Assembly: GCA_028671895.1 (NCBI GenBank)
Contig: JAPMAC010000207.1
Coordinates: forward strand, 1,798,001 to 1,862,000
DNA length: 64,000 bases
From: Oenanthe sinensis
Lineage: Eukaryota; Streptophyta; Magnoliopsida; Apiales; Apiaceae
Direction of reading: 5' to 3'
Notes under the pieces: model-generated
The model's database searches: none
Seen by the model: only the letters and a program-made list of their open reading frames with translations
What the model was told of the DNA's origin: nothing
Program-made: the position numbers and the translations under genes
Shown here: piece after piece, positions 22,550-34,262 of the stretch
Numbering within the stretch: position 1 is the stretch's first letter
Layout of the letters: each line of letters opens with the position of its first letter

Positions 22550-25109
22550 CCAACACTCCATCTTGAGTCTCTTTCACAGGATTCTCAGGACACCATTTCA
22601 AACATTCTCTCATCTCTAAATACTGATATTCCTTCAACTTCACTTGTTTCAACCTCATCAATTGATGTACTCTTATCAATTGATAATCAGTCATTGATTG
22701 ATATTCAACATCAATCGATGTGTATGCATCAATCGATGAATATGTCAACCACATCAATTCTTAACACTTTCACATCAATTGATAATCAATCAATTGATGT
22801 TCCACATACTCTTGCAGGAATGAGTGAGTTGAGTGAGAAGCAGACTTGCAGCCTGGTAAAAGGAGAGGAAGTGAGTGAGGTCATTCCTATTTCTTCCAGG
22901 AATGAAAGTGAAACACTTGAGGGCTCCACCTTAGAAGGTGCACAAGGTATGAGTGAGGGAGATATGAGATTCCAGGATGAGATCCCGAAGAAAAATAGAG
23001 AGATGAGTGAGAGTGATTTCAAGATTCTTCAATATACACAAGAACTGGAAAATGAACTAATGTCTAAAGGAGAATGAGTGCAGGAGATAGGGGGAGTTCC
23101 TACTGTAAATGAAGCTGGTAGCAGTGGCTTTAACAAGGAGACTGAAGGTGTTGAAAAAGTTGTTGGTGAAGATGAGGAAGATGTTGATGCAGGAGAGTTG
23201 GATCCAAGGAACTTTGTGCATCCTGATCCAAGATATCAAGGATTGGCTACCTCAACAAACAGAACTGCTGAATCAATTATGGGATTGGAACATACTGAAC
23301 AGAGAACCAGAAATTTGAAGGAGATGATAGTCAATGTTGAGGATGTGTGTCATCTAGCTCCATGAGATATTGACAATGAAAGTGATGAAGAATCCTGGAT
23401 GAGCACAGTTGATGGCAACTTGACAAATAGAGAAGAAGAACTTCTTTCTTAGTATAGGAGGTCAATGATGGAGGTGGAATTTGTTGATTCTATACATAGA
23501 AGAATGGCTCAGTGCTTGAGGGATCAACTAAAGGTTCAGAAGATGACTGTGACAGGAGTTAAACAAGAATTGGTTTCAATCAAGGACTCTATTTCTTCTA
23601 CCAAGGATGTGCTGGAGAGAAGGTTAGATGAAAAACTGCCCCATGTCACTCTCCATCATATTCAACAGAAATTTCTCAAGGATGCCAAGGGCTTCAATGA
23701 CCTGAAAAAGTGGGTCTCTTCTCTTGAATCCAAGATGGAAGACATCATTAAGGGACAGACCCTCCATGCACAAACTGCAAAGGTTCCTTGACAAGATGCC
23801 ACCACATCCCTCTTGTGATGATAATAAAAAGGGGGAGACTACAGATAAAAGAGACAAGAACAAGGATGACAGTGGTGGGAATGGAGCAGGAGGAGTTGGA
23901 ACTAGCAGTAGCAGATTTGTAATGGTTAGTAGGAGCAACAGGAAAACAGAAGGAAGCAAGAGCAAATCATCTAATTACTCCAAAGATGATTTGGAACACA
24001 GAAGAAGAAGTGCACATCAATTTGATGCTGACTTGGAAGCTAGAAGAATATCTACAGAAAAAGAAACCAATGAGCTGATTGAAAGAGAAAGAAAAAGATT
24101 TGAGCAATTGAAGCAAAACATAGAGATTATGACAAAGGCTACTCAAACAGAAAGCTTGGATGATTTCATTGCACATACCAAGACTGTGAATGAGAATGCA
24201 ACAGCAGCTGCAACTGAAGTAAATATTCATGCAGATAAACTTTATCAATTAGCAGAAAAGAAAAAGGGGAAAGCCATTATGATTGATGAGGGGAAGAAGA
24301 AGAAAGAAAGATTTTCAGGAGAAAAATTGCTACAATGAACCATTTTTTCAAGAAGTGCAGATGCTGCTAGAAGAGAAAAGGAAGATACAGAAATGGCAAT
24401 ACAAATGCAGCTGGAGTGGAATCAAATGGATGCAATTAATGACCAATCCTCAAAGTCAAAGAGGCAAATTAAAATGGCCAAGAAAAGGACAGTCAAGCCC
24501 CAAGAATCTACCCAACATGAACAATCTTCAATAAAAGAAAAACAAGAAGACTCAAAAGAAACTGTTCTTGAAGGATATGAATTGAAGGAAGTGCCAAGAA
24601 TAAGTGAAAAAGAATTGATAGGTTGCAAAACTCATCCATCAACTTGAAATCATGAGGAGTGTATGAGTTTGGAATATGAAGATGGACACAAGGCAACCTA
24701 TCCAATGAGGTTGATCATGAAGCATGGTTACAACACATTGAAGACAATTCTGCCTCTACTCAACATGAGATACAAGTTAAACATTGCTTTTGCTCAGGAG
24801 TTACAACATCATATCACAAAGCTAAGGAGATTGCCTGCAGAAGCTAATCCAAATCCTCATTTGAAGCTTTGGGAGTCTCAAGTGAAAACTGTGGTGCTGG
24901 AACCAGTTTATGCCATGATATTCACATATGTTAAAGGAAAGAAAAAATACTTTGACATTTGTAAATATCTTGACAAAATCACAGATCAAGAAATTATTTA
25001 TCTAATGAGGCAGCTTGGAGACTCAGACAGGTATGAGCAGATATTGAGAGGATCATTCATAAGGCAACTGAAGGAGAATGCTGAGAAGAGGAAGAAGAGG
25101 AAGAAATGA
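22550..25109 (+). pseudogene. Long coiled-coil extra ORF of a SIRE-like element (env-like position), nearly open
   Basis: It lies between the missing pol and the polypurine tract of a 5'-truncated SIRE-like element, the position of the envelope-like ORF known in the SIRE/Maximus lineage. About 850 codons read through with five single in-frame stops (23075, 23363, 23450, 24336, 24645; four TGA, one TAG) and one frame change near 23760-23790. The N-terminal part (22625-22810) is rich in Ser-Ile-Asp and made of ATCAATTGAT-type motifs. The middle has long charged stretches predicted as coiled coil (about 23460-24340). The C-terminal part (24663-25109) is a compact basic domain with TLKTILPLLNMRYKLNIAFA and ends in Lys/Arg. 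No gag, protease, integrase or polymerase motif and no clear transmembrane segment is seen. The function is unknown. Confidence 0.7.
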
Positions 25110-25265
25110 GTGGAACCTTGAGAAGGTTGAAGCAGCCTGTAAGTTTATAACAATGGTACATCTAAATTTTAAGTGCTATTTAATTTCTTGATTCTATATG
25201 AATGCAATTGTATTAAGGGTTTTGTTATCATCAAATAGATTTATGCTTGTTTTTTCACAAACATA

Positions 25266-25278
25266 AATAGGGGGAGAT
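25266..25278 (+). other. Polypurine tract before the 25279 LTR
   Basis: AATAGGGGGAGAT directly precedes TGTTAGGAAT, the LTR start. This fixes the plus orientation of the truncated SIRE-like element. Confidence 0.8.
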
Positions 25279-26380
25279 TGTTAGGAATATATGTAACTTT
25301 GATGATAACATTAAATCTTAGAATCATGAAATTATATTTTATTATAACTGATCAATTGATATGAAAACTATAAATATCGATTGATCAGGAAACCATTTAT
25401 CAGTTGGCATGTTTATGTTAATCAACTGATAATATGGATGGTAGCATATGTGTAATCAGTCTATTTCAATTGATATGGCTTTAGTCGATTGATAAACTCT
25501 TGTCGATTGATACTAGAGTCGATTGATATTGGTTATCAATTGATGTATAACTTAGACTGTCAAATTGTAATTATTTGAAGACAGGAAAATTGTACAAGTG
25601 AAGGATGATCAATTAATATGGAGGCATCAACGGATATAAGATCAATTGATAAAAAGCCAAGTCAAGAAAAACGAAGACCATCAACTGATATGATTGATAA
25701 TTTTATCAATTGACAAGTCAACAGTTATTATCAGTCGATGGATATCAAGATCAATCGAAGAAGAATATCAGTTGATGGATACAAGGAAGAATCAATTGAT
25801 ATGCTTAATAACAAATTATTAATTGATAGGGATTGTACGACAAGACATAAAGCATGCCTATGGAAGAAAATCTATACTAACTGTGAAGACTCAGAGTAAA
25901 GCTGTCTTTCCAAAACCGCAGACCTTTCTCAAAATAGAAAAAGGCAAAAAGGAAAGATAGATAAAAGACAATCCTAGAATAGATTAATTGTTTAATATTC
26001 TTTCTAGGAAGTGCAAACACACTTGTATTATATAAACAAGTGTTGTAGCATTTTTAGAGAATAACAAGTTAGACAATATCTCAAGAAATACTGTTTAAAG
26101 AGCACTTGTAAAAACAGTTGTTCTATTCTCTAACCTTATAATCGCACCTAGTTTTCTTTAACCTAGATCATTTGAGCAAAAATACAAACTAGTGGAAAAA
26201 TCAATTCATCAGTAATTTTAAATATCTTATGTTTGTTCAAACATTTATCTGAGTTTTAATTGTTCATACTTTGATTTCTTCAAACACTATCAAACTGTTA
26301 AAAACATAAAAAATGAGAGATATTTGTATTCAACCCCCCTTCTATAAAGTTCATGACTTAAGTCCTAATTATAATTTGCA
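25279..26380 (+). mobile_element. 3' LTR of the truncated SIRE-like element
   Basis: It starts TGTTAGGAATATATG and shares the GATGATAACA start block and the TTGTATTCAACCCCCC end block with the SIRE-like LTRs at 15771 and 60710. It carries the same ATCAATTGAT-like motif cluster at 25350-25850. The right end is placed at a CA near 26380 by similarity only and may be off by tens of bases. No matching 5' LTR is in the window. Confidence 0.78.
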
Positions 26381-27553
26381 TTAGTCAAATTCTCTACATA
26401 AATGTAATTTTGTTTTGTAAATATAGTCACCAGACTGAAATCTGAAAAAAAATCAAGAAATTGTTCGAGCAGTTAGAGTAATAAGGCCAATAAAATAAAA
26501 AATTATGGAATAGAAGAAATTTGTCTAAGGCATGATGTCGAGAATTCCTGAATAGTCTATGTAGAAAAGTCCTAAAAGCTGAATATCGAGAGGTCTACAT
26601 TGCACTATGTCAAGTAGTACTAAAGCATGCCGAGTAATAAAGCAAAAGTATGTCAAGAAGTTTCCAGGAAAGTTTATTGAGAAATCAATTACACATGTCA
26701 TCGAGAATTTTCTTATCGAGAAGAGCTTAATAGGAATTTACCGAGAACTCTCTTATCGAGAAGTCTGAAACAATTCATGTCAGGAAGTCTATCTATGGAC
26801 ATGTCAAGAAGTAGGGCAGTTAAAGCTATCGAGAATTCTAGACAAGGAGTTGTCGATTAGTTTGAAGATGTAGTGTATTAAATTGTCGAAAAGTGTAGAA
26901 ATTCCAGAGCAATGAGAGTTCACAATATATTTACTTAGCTAAAATCATGGAAGAGTACAGAAACAAAAAAAACAAGTAACAAAATCATTTCTTACACTCA
27001 GTATTGGTCAGGGCTGAGCATGAAAGGTTATAAGTTTATAACAGGAAGTTTGAAGGGAGAACAAGATAAGAAATGATCACAAAAAGAGGCAGTACAAGAA
27101 GTTTTTGTGACATTTTAAGTATTAGCTAGAAATAAGAAGTTTCAGAATGTAAAGCTTATTTGTTTTATTTCCTAGTTTAACACTTAGTATAGTGGAACAT
27201 GTGCTAACAGACTTGTTGTCGATATAGCATGCACTTGACTCCATTGTAAAAACTGACTTGAATATCCGATTTACCTTCTTTCTCTCTACAAGAACAAGAA
27301 GTTAAAATTCATTCTTGAATTTTAGGTTTGTAGCAACTTCATTCTAATACAAATTAATTTGAAAGTTAAAATTTGTGTTCATTATTTTCTATTATGCACT
27401 ACAAAGACAAATATCCAAATAAACAATCATTACAATCACCTAAATAGAACTGTTTTCCTTGTTCATCAAGAAGTTTTATTTGAAAGATTTGAGAAAGACA
27501 TACTTATACATTCACCACTCTACATAAGTTTTGTATTAACTCATTCCTAAGAA
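26381..27553 (+). repeat. LTR-like sequence with CGAGAA motif cluster
   Basis: The stretch 26528-26890 repeats short motifs of the type TCGAGAAGT and TATCGAGAAG. It ends just before a primer-site-like sequence, so it may be (part of) a 5' LTR of the Copia remnant that follows. No start was fixed. No gene is seen. Confidence 0.4.
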
Positions 27554-28063
27554 GTGGTATTAAAGAAAAGCTGTTGACGTACAAACAATAAAAGATCAAG
27601 ATAATGAGTTTACAAAAATTAGCAGTATCAAAATTCCTCCTTTCGATAGAGAAAACTACAATCTATGGAAAATAAAGATGTTACAGTTTATCAAGGCTAC
27701 ATCATTGGGAGTCACTCATCTATCCTTTAATACTGATGGGAAGAAGATATGATGTATATATCTGGGAGAAAGTATGAGCAGAAATTCAATCTATAATTTG
27801 AGGGCTGCTATCTTTCAAACAAATGACCCAGATGAAGAGATAAAAAAGATAAAGGAAGAGATGAAATATGCTCTGGAAGTTGTTGAAGAGAAGGTACTCA
27901 AAGACTTAATTATTTCTGATTTTGATCTCAGAAGAATTGATTGAGTAGAATAGTAAGAACTTTTGTAAATATTGACTGTATCCATGCATTTGTCTCTACT
28001 TGTTTTTGACATCATCATATCAGAATTTAAGCTTTATTTCACGAAGTATAAATTGGGGGAGAT
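27554..28063 (+). pseudogene. Internally deleted Copia element: primer site, gag start, polypurine tract
   Basis: TGGTATTAAAG at about 27555 resembles the Copia primer site. At 27615-27720 a gag N-terminus is readable (PPFDRENYNLWKIKMLQFIKA), and at 27815-27945 a second gag piece (NDPDEEIKKIKEEM). There is no protease, integrase or polymerase. The interior then passes straight into AATTGGGGGAGAT (28051-28063) and an LTR start, so most of the element is missing. Confidence 0.65.
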
Positions 28064-28700
28064 TGTTAGATCATAAGATATGAAGATGTTAGAGTTTATC
28101 AAAGATCAGATTTTAGGTAGATCAGATTTTATCATCAGAGTATACTTGGTCAGTGTTTGAGATGTTTATCCTTACAAATTTGGAGATGCTGAATATAAAT
28201 ATGGAGATAAGGATGTCGATTGCAAGAAGTTAGGTATTGCCTTTATCTAATATGAATAATGTGATAATTATCTCTTATAATCATAGAGTAATTGTCTCCT
28301 AAAAATCAGGTAAAATAGTCCAGGTAGAACTGTCCTTCTAGAAGTTACCACGCAACCTTTCGGGAAGCTATTTTATGGAACCTTCTCAATAGAACCTGGA
28401 ACCCGCTTTCTGGTATCCACAATGGGTTAGGACCTCCCAGGTGAATTCCCAACTCCATCAGGCTCCTGAAACCTCCTTAAAATAGGTTCCAGCTTTGTCA
28501 TCATGGAAGCTCCTCTAGAGAGTGGAACCTCTGCACCTTTAGAACCTTCCTCCTAATGGTTTATCATTCTTGGGCGGTTCCTCATTTCCTGGACCACCTT
28601 GACAACTTCCATGATTCACCTAGTCACCATGAAACCTCCATAACCTCTCATATCCTGCCTTGGAACCTCTCTAGAAGGCTACTTACGTGGAGATTGGACC
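28064..28700 (+). repeat. Start of an LTR after the gag remnant, with GGAACCT motif cluster
   Basis: TGTTAGATCATAAG follows a polypurine tract, marking an LTR start. The stretch 28320-28690 is richer in GC and repeats GGAACCT/AGGTTCC-type motifs. The right end is not defined. Confidence 0.5.
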
Positions 28701-29101
28701 TCAAATAGCCTATGGGCCCAAATCTAGCCCATGTGAGAATTTGGGCAAAACATGAACTTTTAGTATAATTTTGGGTGCAACTAGTGAAGTCTAAGGACTA
28801 TTAAAATATGGTCTTTGGGTAGCCTAAAGATTCTTTTATTTTTGGTGTGTAATTTGTGCAAGTAAATAAGTTTATAAACTTGAAAGGGTTTAGATCTATG
28901 AAAGAACAAAGCTTAAAACACAAGAGCTCTTGGACATGAATTTTTTTTTTGAGTTGAGAGCTTCTTGGGAGAAAATTGTACAGCATTTAATTGGCACAAA
29001 AAGGCTTGAGAAATGGTGGGGGTTGAGGCCTTATTTATAGGCCAAAAATGAGGATTTTTTAAACTTATTTTAATTATGGGACAAAGGAACAAAATTTGTG
29101 T
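28701..29101 (-). repeat. Unassigned LTR-like sequence with a minus-strand TATA box
   Basis: On the minus strand CTATAAATAAGG occurs at about 29029-29040. CT-rich, leader-like sequence follows it, as in the U3/R part of plant LTRs. No second copy was found in the window, so the assignment is tentative. Confidence 0.3.
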
Positions 29102-29879
29102 TGATGGAGGAATTTGCTAACAACATAATTTGAGGTCCATCGCTATAATCAAGATCTAGGTGGTGTTTTTTACCTGAAAACTTGTCAGAGTATGGTGGTT
29201 GTTGAATATTTGGGGTTGAGATTGTTGAGATTTTTTAGTTGGTGGGGGCTCTCAATTTCAACCCCTAACAATGTGTCTTCGTACTCCTATTTATAGGGGA
29301 TCAACCCCACGTAATTTTTGCTGAAGTAGAAGTCTGTTAGGAAAAGACCACCATATCCTCCCCCTTATTCAACCCCTTATTCAACTCTGATTCGATAAGT
29401 AAAACCTAGTTGGAAGAGGTCTCTACATTGAGGCTTGTTTGGATATTCTAAAGCCCATTATAAGACCCAAGGACTTCATGGATCCAACGTTGACCCGGAA
29501 ACCATGGGCTCTAGTCGGTCCACTACAGTTATTTCTTGGATACATTGACTGGAGGCTACCACTAGATCTACCTCAAATGTTGGACGCGCCCTAAGCCCCT
29601 AGACGAGTACAACCTGCCTGAGTACAGAGAAATGGTCTTCCAAGATGAGGTCAGCTGCATCCCAAAACTCCTCGCCGAGGACAACTCGTGGAGCACAGAT
29701 CACTGGTCTTCAATAATTAACCCTATAGGGCCTTTGATAATTTACTCTGGAGGATCTTCTACAATTAACCCCGAAGGGCCTTCTATAACAGCAACAATAA
29801 TCCACCCAAACAACTATAAATTCAGCCCAATAAATACTGGTCCATCAAAAATAACACATGTTGAAACTTAGACATAACA
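29102..29879 (-). repeat. Left long direct repeat (probable 3' LTR)
   Basis: It begins TGATGGAGGAATTTGCTAAC and ends ACATAACA. Blocks such as GAGGTCCATCGCTATAATCA and TTGACC..GGAAACCATGGG are shared with 36128-36906. It is the more complete of the two at the TATA-like position. Confidence 0.8.
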
Positions 29880-30349
29880 AATACCTACCCCCAATTCCTT
29901 ACAATATTGTAAATATAAGAAGAATTAAATATTTCATGATAGAGCGCGACGTAATAATGTTACCATCAACATACATATTTCTACATCTTCCATTCGTTTC
30001 CTCCAAAATTATGTACTCCACACACTCTTCAAATATTTCTTGCATGATAATAACTTTTACGATGTGCCATGTAAAAATAAGCCCACTTGTAACTCATTTG
30101 TATCATCATATAGTATGTTCATGCCTAATAAGGTCGCACTATTTAGGCACACCATGTGTCAACATGCTTCTTCATACCATCATAATTTCCCCCCATTATT
30201 AAACCAAATCTCCACATTGATATTTAAGATACGCCAAGATGATAAAAAATAATGAAAACAAACCCATTGAGAAAACATACCTCCATTTTTCTTTTTATTA
30301 GGGGCTCCTTAAGTAACTCCATCAACAAGCATAGTTTCTCAGACTCCCC

Positions 30350-31400
30350 AGCCGTCAATCAAATTTTAAACAATGAAAGACCATTAATAAAATTTTAACC
30401 CATGAAGGGCCTTCAATAAAATTTAACCCATGAAAGACTGCCAATAAAATTTTAACCCATGAAGGGTCTTTAATAAAATTTTATCCAAGAAGGGTCTTCA
30501 ACAAAATTTTACCCAAGAAGAGTCTTCAATAAAATTTTAACCCATGAAGGGTCTTCAATAAAATTTTACCTCATAAAGGGCTTTCAACAAAATTTTAAAC
30601 CATAGAGGGTCTTCAACAAAATGTTAACCCTTGAAGGGCCTTCAATAAAATTTTATCATATAAGATATTTCAATAAAAAATTTACCCATAAAAGGCCCTC
30701 AACAAAATTTTACCCATGAAGGGCCTTCAACAAAATTTTACCCCATAAAGGGCCTTGAACAAAATTTTAACCCATGAAAGGCCTTCAACAAAATTTTACC
30801 CAAGAAGGACCTTCAACAAAATTTAACCCTTAAAGGGCCTTCAATAAAATTTATCATATAAGAGATTTCAATAAAAAAAAGTACCCATAAAAGGCTTTCA
30901 GTAAAATTTTAACCCGTGGAGTTACTACTATATAAAATGACGTGCTGCAATCAGCCCACAAAAAGAAACTGTCGTTTTACATTTCAAACTTCTCACAAAC
31001 ACCAAGACAAATACAATACAACCTCCAATATCTCAACACCAGCTTGTCATATTTTATTATAATGCAATAATACACATTCACATCGCATACATACATTCAC
31101 ATTATCACATATACATTTTTTTTAACCGTTGGCCATAAACCCATGGGTTTTTCAAAAAAAAATAAACAACATACCTGAGTGCCTTCAAAATAAACAACAC
31201 CTCTAAGGGTGTTCAATAAAACTATTCTCTTCAATGTATTCAAAGTCTACACCACTCTTAAAAGTCTTCAATAAAAATTAAACTACTAGGGACTTCAATA
31301 AAATTTAATCCCCTAAAGTCTTTAATAAGAATTAAACTCATAAAAAAACCTTCATGAAAAATTAACCCTTAAGGGCCTTTATTAAAAAACCAACCCATGT
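30350..31400. repeat. Array 1 of a ~28-bp repeat
   Basis: Roughly twenty imperfect copies of a unit like CTTCAATAAAATTTTAACCC plus ATGAAGGGC lie at 30350-30925. More decayed copies lie at 31195-31400. Units vary by small indels (26-31 bp). Open frames here are by-products of the repeat. Confidence 0.85.
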
Positions 31401-31453
31401 GTGATTTTAAAATCAGCAACAACCCTGAATGCCTTCTTATAAAATAGTACATT

Positions 31454-31545
31454 TGATGAATATTATGCATGCAAAGAGCACAATGAATGTTATGCATGCA
31501 ATGAACGCAATGAATGTTATGCATGCAATGAGTGCGAAAAATTTA
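31454..31545. repeat. Three tandem copies around TGCATGCA
   Basis: A ~30-bp unit (AATGAATGTTATGCATGCAA) is repeated three times. Each copy contains the palindrome TGCATGCA, the plant RY element core. Confidence 0.75.
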
Positions 31546-31689
31546 AATGCGAAAAATAACTCTTACCTTTCACAATCATCCCATAAGAGTGGCGTCTCTA
31601 TAAGCTAGAGTCATCCCAACAAAGACATCCTTTAGAAAACATCCATCTATAGGGCATCTCGAGTTGATACTTCTCTCTAAGAGGTATAT

Positions 31690-33640
31690 CTATAATATCT
31701 CATATTTTTTATAATATATTTAGTTATTTATTTAATATTAGGAATCGTATTAGTGAGTTATTACTGATATTATTATTTGAATATGTATATATTTATTTTA
31801 CAATTATGATATTATTATAGGATATCCTTAGTTAAAAGAAAAGAAAAAAGAGAAAAGAAAAAAAGAAAAGGTAAATAGAAAAAGGAAAAGAAAAGGATTT
31901 AGGGTTTGAAAAAAAAGAAAATTACGTTACAACTAAGAGAGGGGAAGAGAAGGAGAGGGAGAAGAGAAAGAGGAGAAAAGGAAAGGGTTAAGAGGAAGGC
32001 TGATAAACTAGGGTTTTTATGATTGGGACATTTGAATTTCTTGAGGATCATTCATGTATTTGGAGGTTTAAGGTACGGGTATCATTGGTACACTCTCTTT
32101 ATATTTGTAACACTCTCTTTATTCTTGTTTTATGATTCAAAATCTTATGTATATTGTGTATAGTTTGTATCTATTCTGATTCTTGTTAAATTCGTATCTC
32201 ATTTGTTATTTATCGTATTGTTACAATCTTATTGTGCCTACAAAGATATTTTGATTATTTACAATTTTCGTTCTTTACGCATTCTAAAATTCGATTCGTA
32301 AGGGTGTCGAAATCTGCCTTTTGTGCAATTTGATGGTTTAATTCAGATTGATATGTTGAAACTTCTGAAATTCATAATAAATTGAATATTCATTCAATAA
32401 TTATGTGTAATATCACTCTATAATTTCGAGATCTTCATCATTTGTTTACATTCCGCTATCAGATTATGTGGTTTCGATGTCTTAAATCCTAAAATACTAC
32501 CGTGATCATGTACTGATTATGTTATAATAGTCCATCTTTGTTTGTTTTCTGCATTTACTTTTTATTCACTTTTAACGAATCTTACCATTCTGGAAAAGTC
32601 TCGGAATTGTCTACAAAATTCTTGTTCTGCACTTTTTCATTTGAGGTCTTCTTAATAGAGTAAATTGATAGTTTTCCAGACTAGTCAGTTCTAATTTTAT
32701 TTTAATAGTTATTATTAAATGTTATTTGGCGTGTGTGATATTTTGAGTAAGATATTTTCATTCTTTTTGTGATATATATATGATAGGGAGACATTGTAAG
32801 ATTCTGTCATGAGTGGAGAGAATCTCGTGCTTGGCACCACCTATACGGTGTATTTAAATAGTATGGGCGTGTCGTCGGAGTTATGGGACACGTAGAGTCA
32901 TGACTATTGTTTATGTTTATTTTGGCCATTTGGGTAGCATGTGTTTTGTGTCGTGCAAGCCACTGTAAGATTTTGGGTAGCATTTGATTTGTTCTATGCA
33001 AACCCTTGTAAGTTTTGATGACTACATATTTTTGGATGACCGAAAATGTAGGACATCCTTTAAGTGTAAGATTGTCTCTCATATTAGTAAAAGATTGACA
33101 TTTAAGTATTTTGTCATTATAATATGTAACTAGTAAGAGTATGTGTAAGTGGTAAAAATATATTATGTAAGAGTAAGTTTATTTTTATCAGAATACATGT
33201 ATATATGTTAATATTGTTCATTTAAGTATTCTTAATATTTTTCTTATTCAATTGTTGTCATCACTCATTATTTCGACATTCAGTTATATTCATATTATTG
33301 GCATGTCTAACACTTGTACTCTTTGTATTGTTTTATATTCGTATATGAGTCTTTCGCTCACTGCTGGTCTATGTTTTCTCTGACAGATAATCATAATTGG
33401 GTGGGCTATCTTTTGGAAAGAGTGTGAGTTGCTGACTTTGAGGAGTTTGTTTAATTCTTAGTTTTGTCTATTAGAGTTGATAAATATGGATTTGGATTTG
33501 AATAGTTGAGTTATACTTTTAAATTTTGGATTGTAAGATGTTGGATATTGAACAGTTATAACTTTTTATTGAATTTTTGCAGAATTTAATTTAAGTAAAT
33601 AAGTTTAGGATTTTAAAATATCATAATCGGGAAATTTTAT
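31690..33640. other. Unrelated ~2-kb block inside the repeat element
   Basis: The block separates the two repeat arrays and shares no visible sequence with them. It starts AT-rich, then has purine-only stretches (about 31833-31897 and 31935-31999) before CTAGGGTTTTT. T-rich sequence continues to about 33600. No protein family was recognised on either strand. It may be a nested insertion, but no terminal repeats or target duplication were found. Confidence 0.4.
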
Positions 33641-34262
33641 ACCGGTGCATATCATACCAAGATATCTCACATCGAGACAAATATTTTGAAACTTCTTTTG
33701 AATTAGACGAACGATTATAATTTTCTTTTCCTGAGTATTTGTCATATCAAGATCAATACTCCAAGTTGATAATGAGTGTTTCCTATCCTTAGAGAAATTA
33801 ATTACTGCCACCTGGATGACTTCATTCATTATCTTGGGTTCTTTGCCCTAGCGAACATGTGGCACTCACTAATATTCAAGGATTTCTTCTTTACATGAGA
33901 ATAGTTCATTAGAACAACACTTTAAATTGGTAGGGCTCGAATTTGAGAGAATCATGATAGCAAAAAGTTTGGTGCTTCTTATAAGAACACGTGAGATTTC
34001 AATGATAAAGTTTCATTCAGTTTGTGAACCCGCATAATAATTACTCAAATCAAATAAAAATATTAGAAAATCACGGCCAATAGGCCATTAGAATACCCCG
34101 CGAGGCTAAGAACATCACGAAAATCCCCATCACGATAATCATTCATAGCTCTTATTCTCCAATTTCTTGGTCCCTAATATCATTATCACCAAAATCATTT
34201 TTAACCCCTTATTCTCCGGTTTCTAGGTCTCCTCGTCATAATAATCATGTTAACCATTATTC
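33641..34262. other. Spacer between the inserted block and array 2
   Basis: AT-rich sequence with no recognised gene or element ends. The open frame at 33605-33829 (minus) has no family features and is probably chance. Confidence 0.4.

Noticed and set aside
29632..29871. Open frame inside the left long direct repeat
   Set aside because: It is not conserved as a frame in the right copy (36503-36730 is open on the other strand instead), so it is chance within an LTR-like repeat.
30350..30925. Regularly spaced repeats resembling a CRISPR array
   Set aside because: The units are head-to-tail with no unique spacers, vary in length, and lie in plant nuclear DNA. It is a minisatellite-like array.
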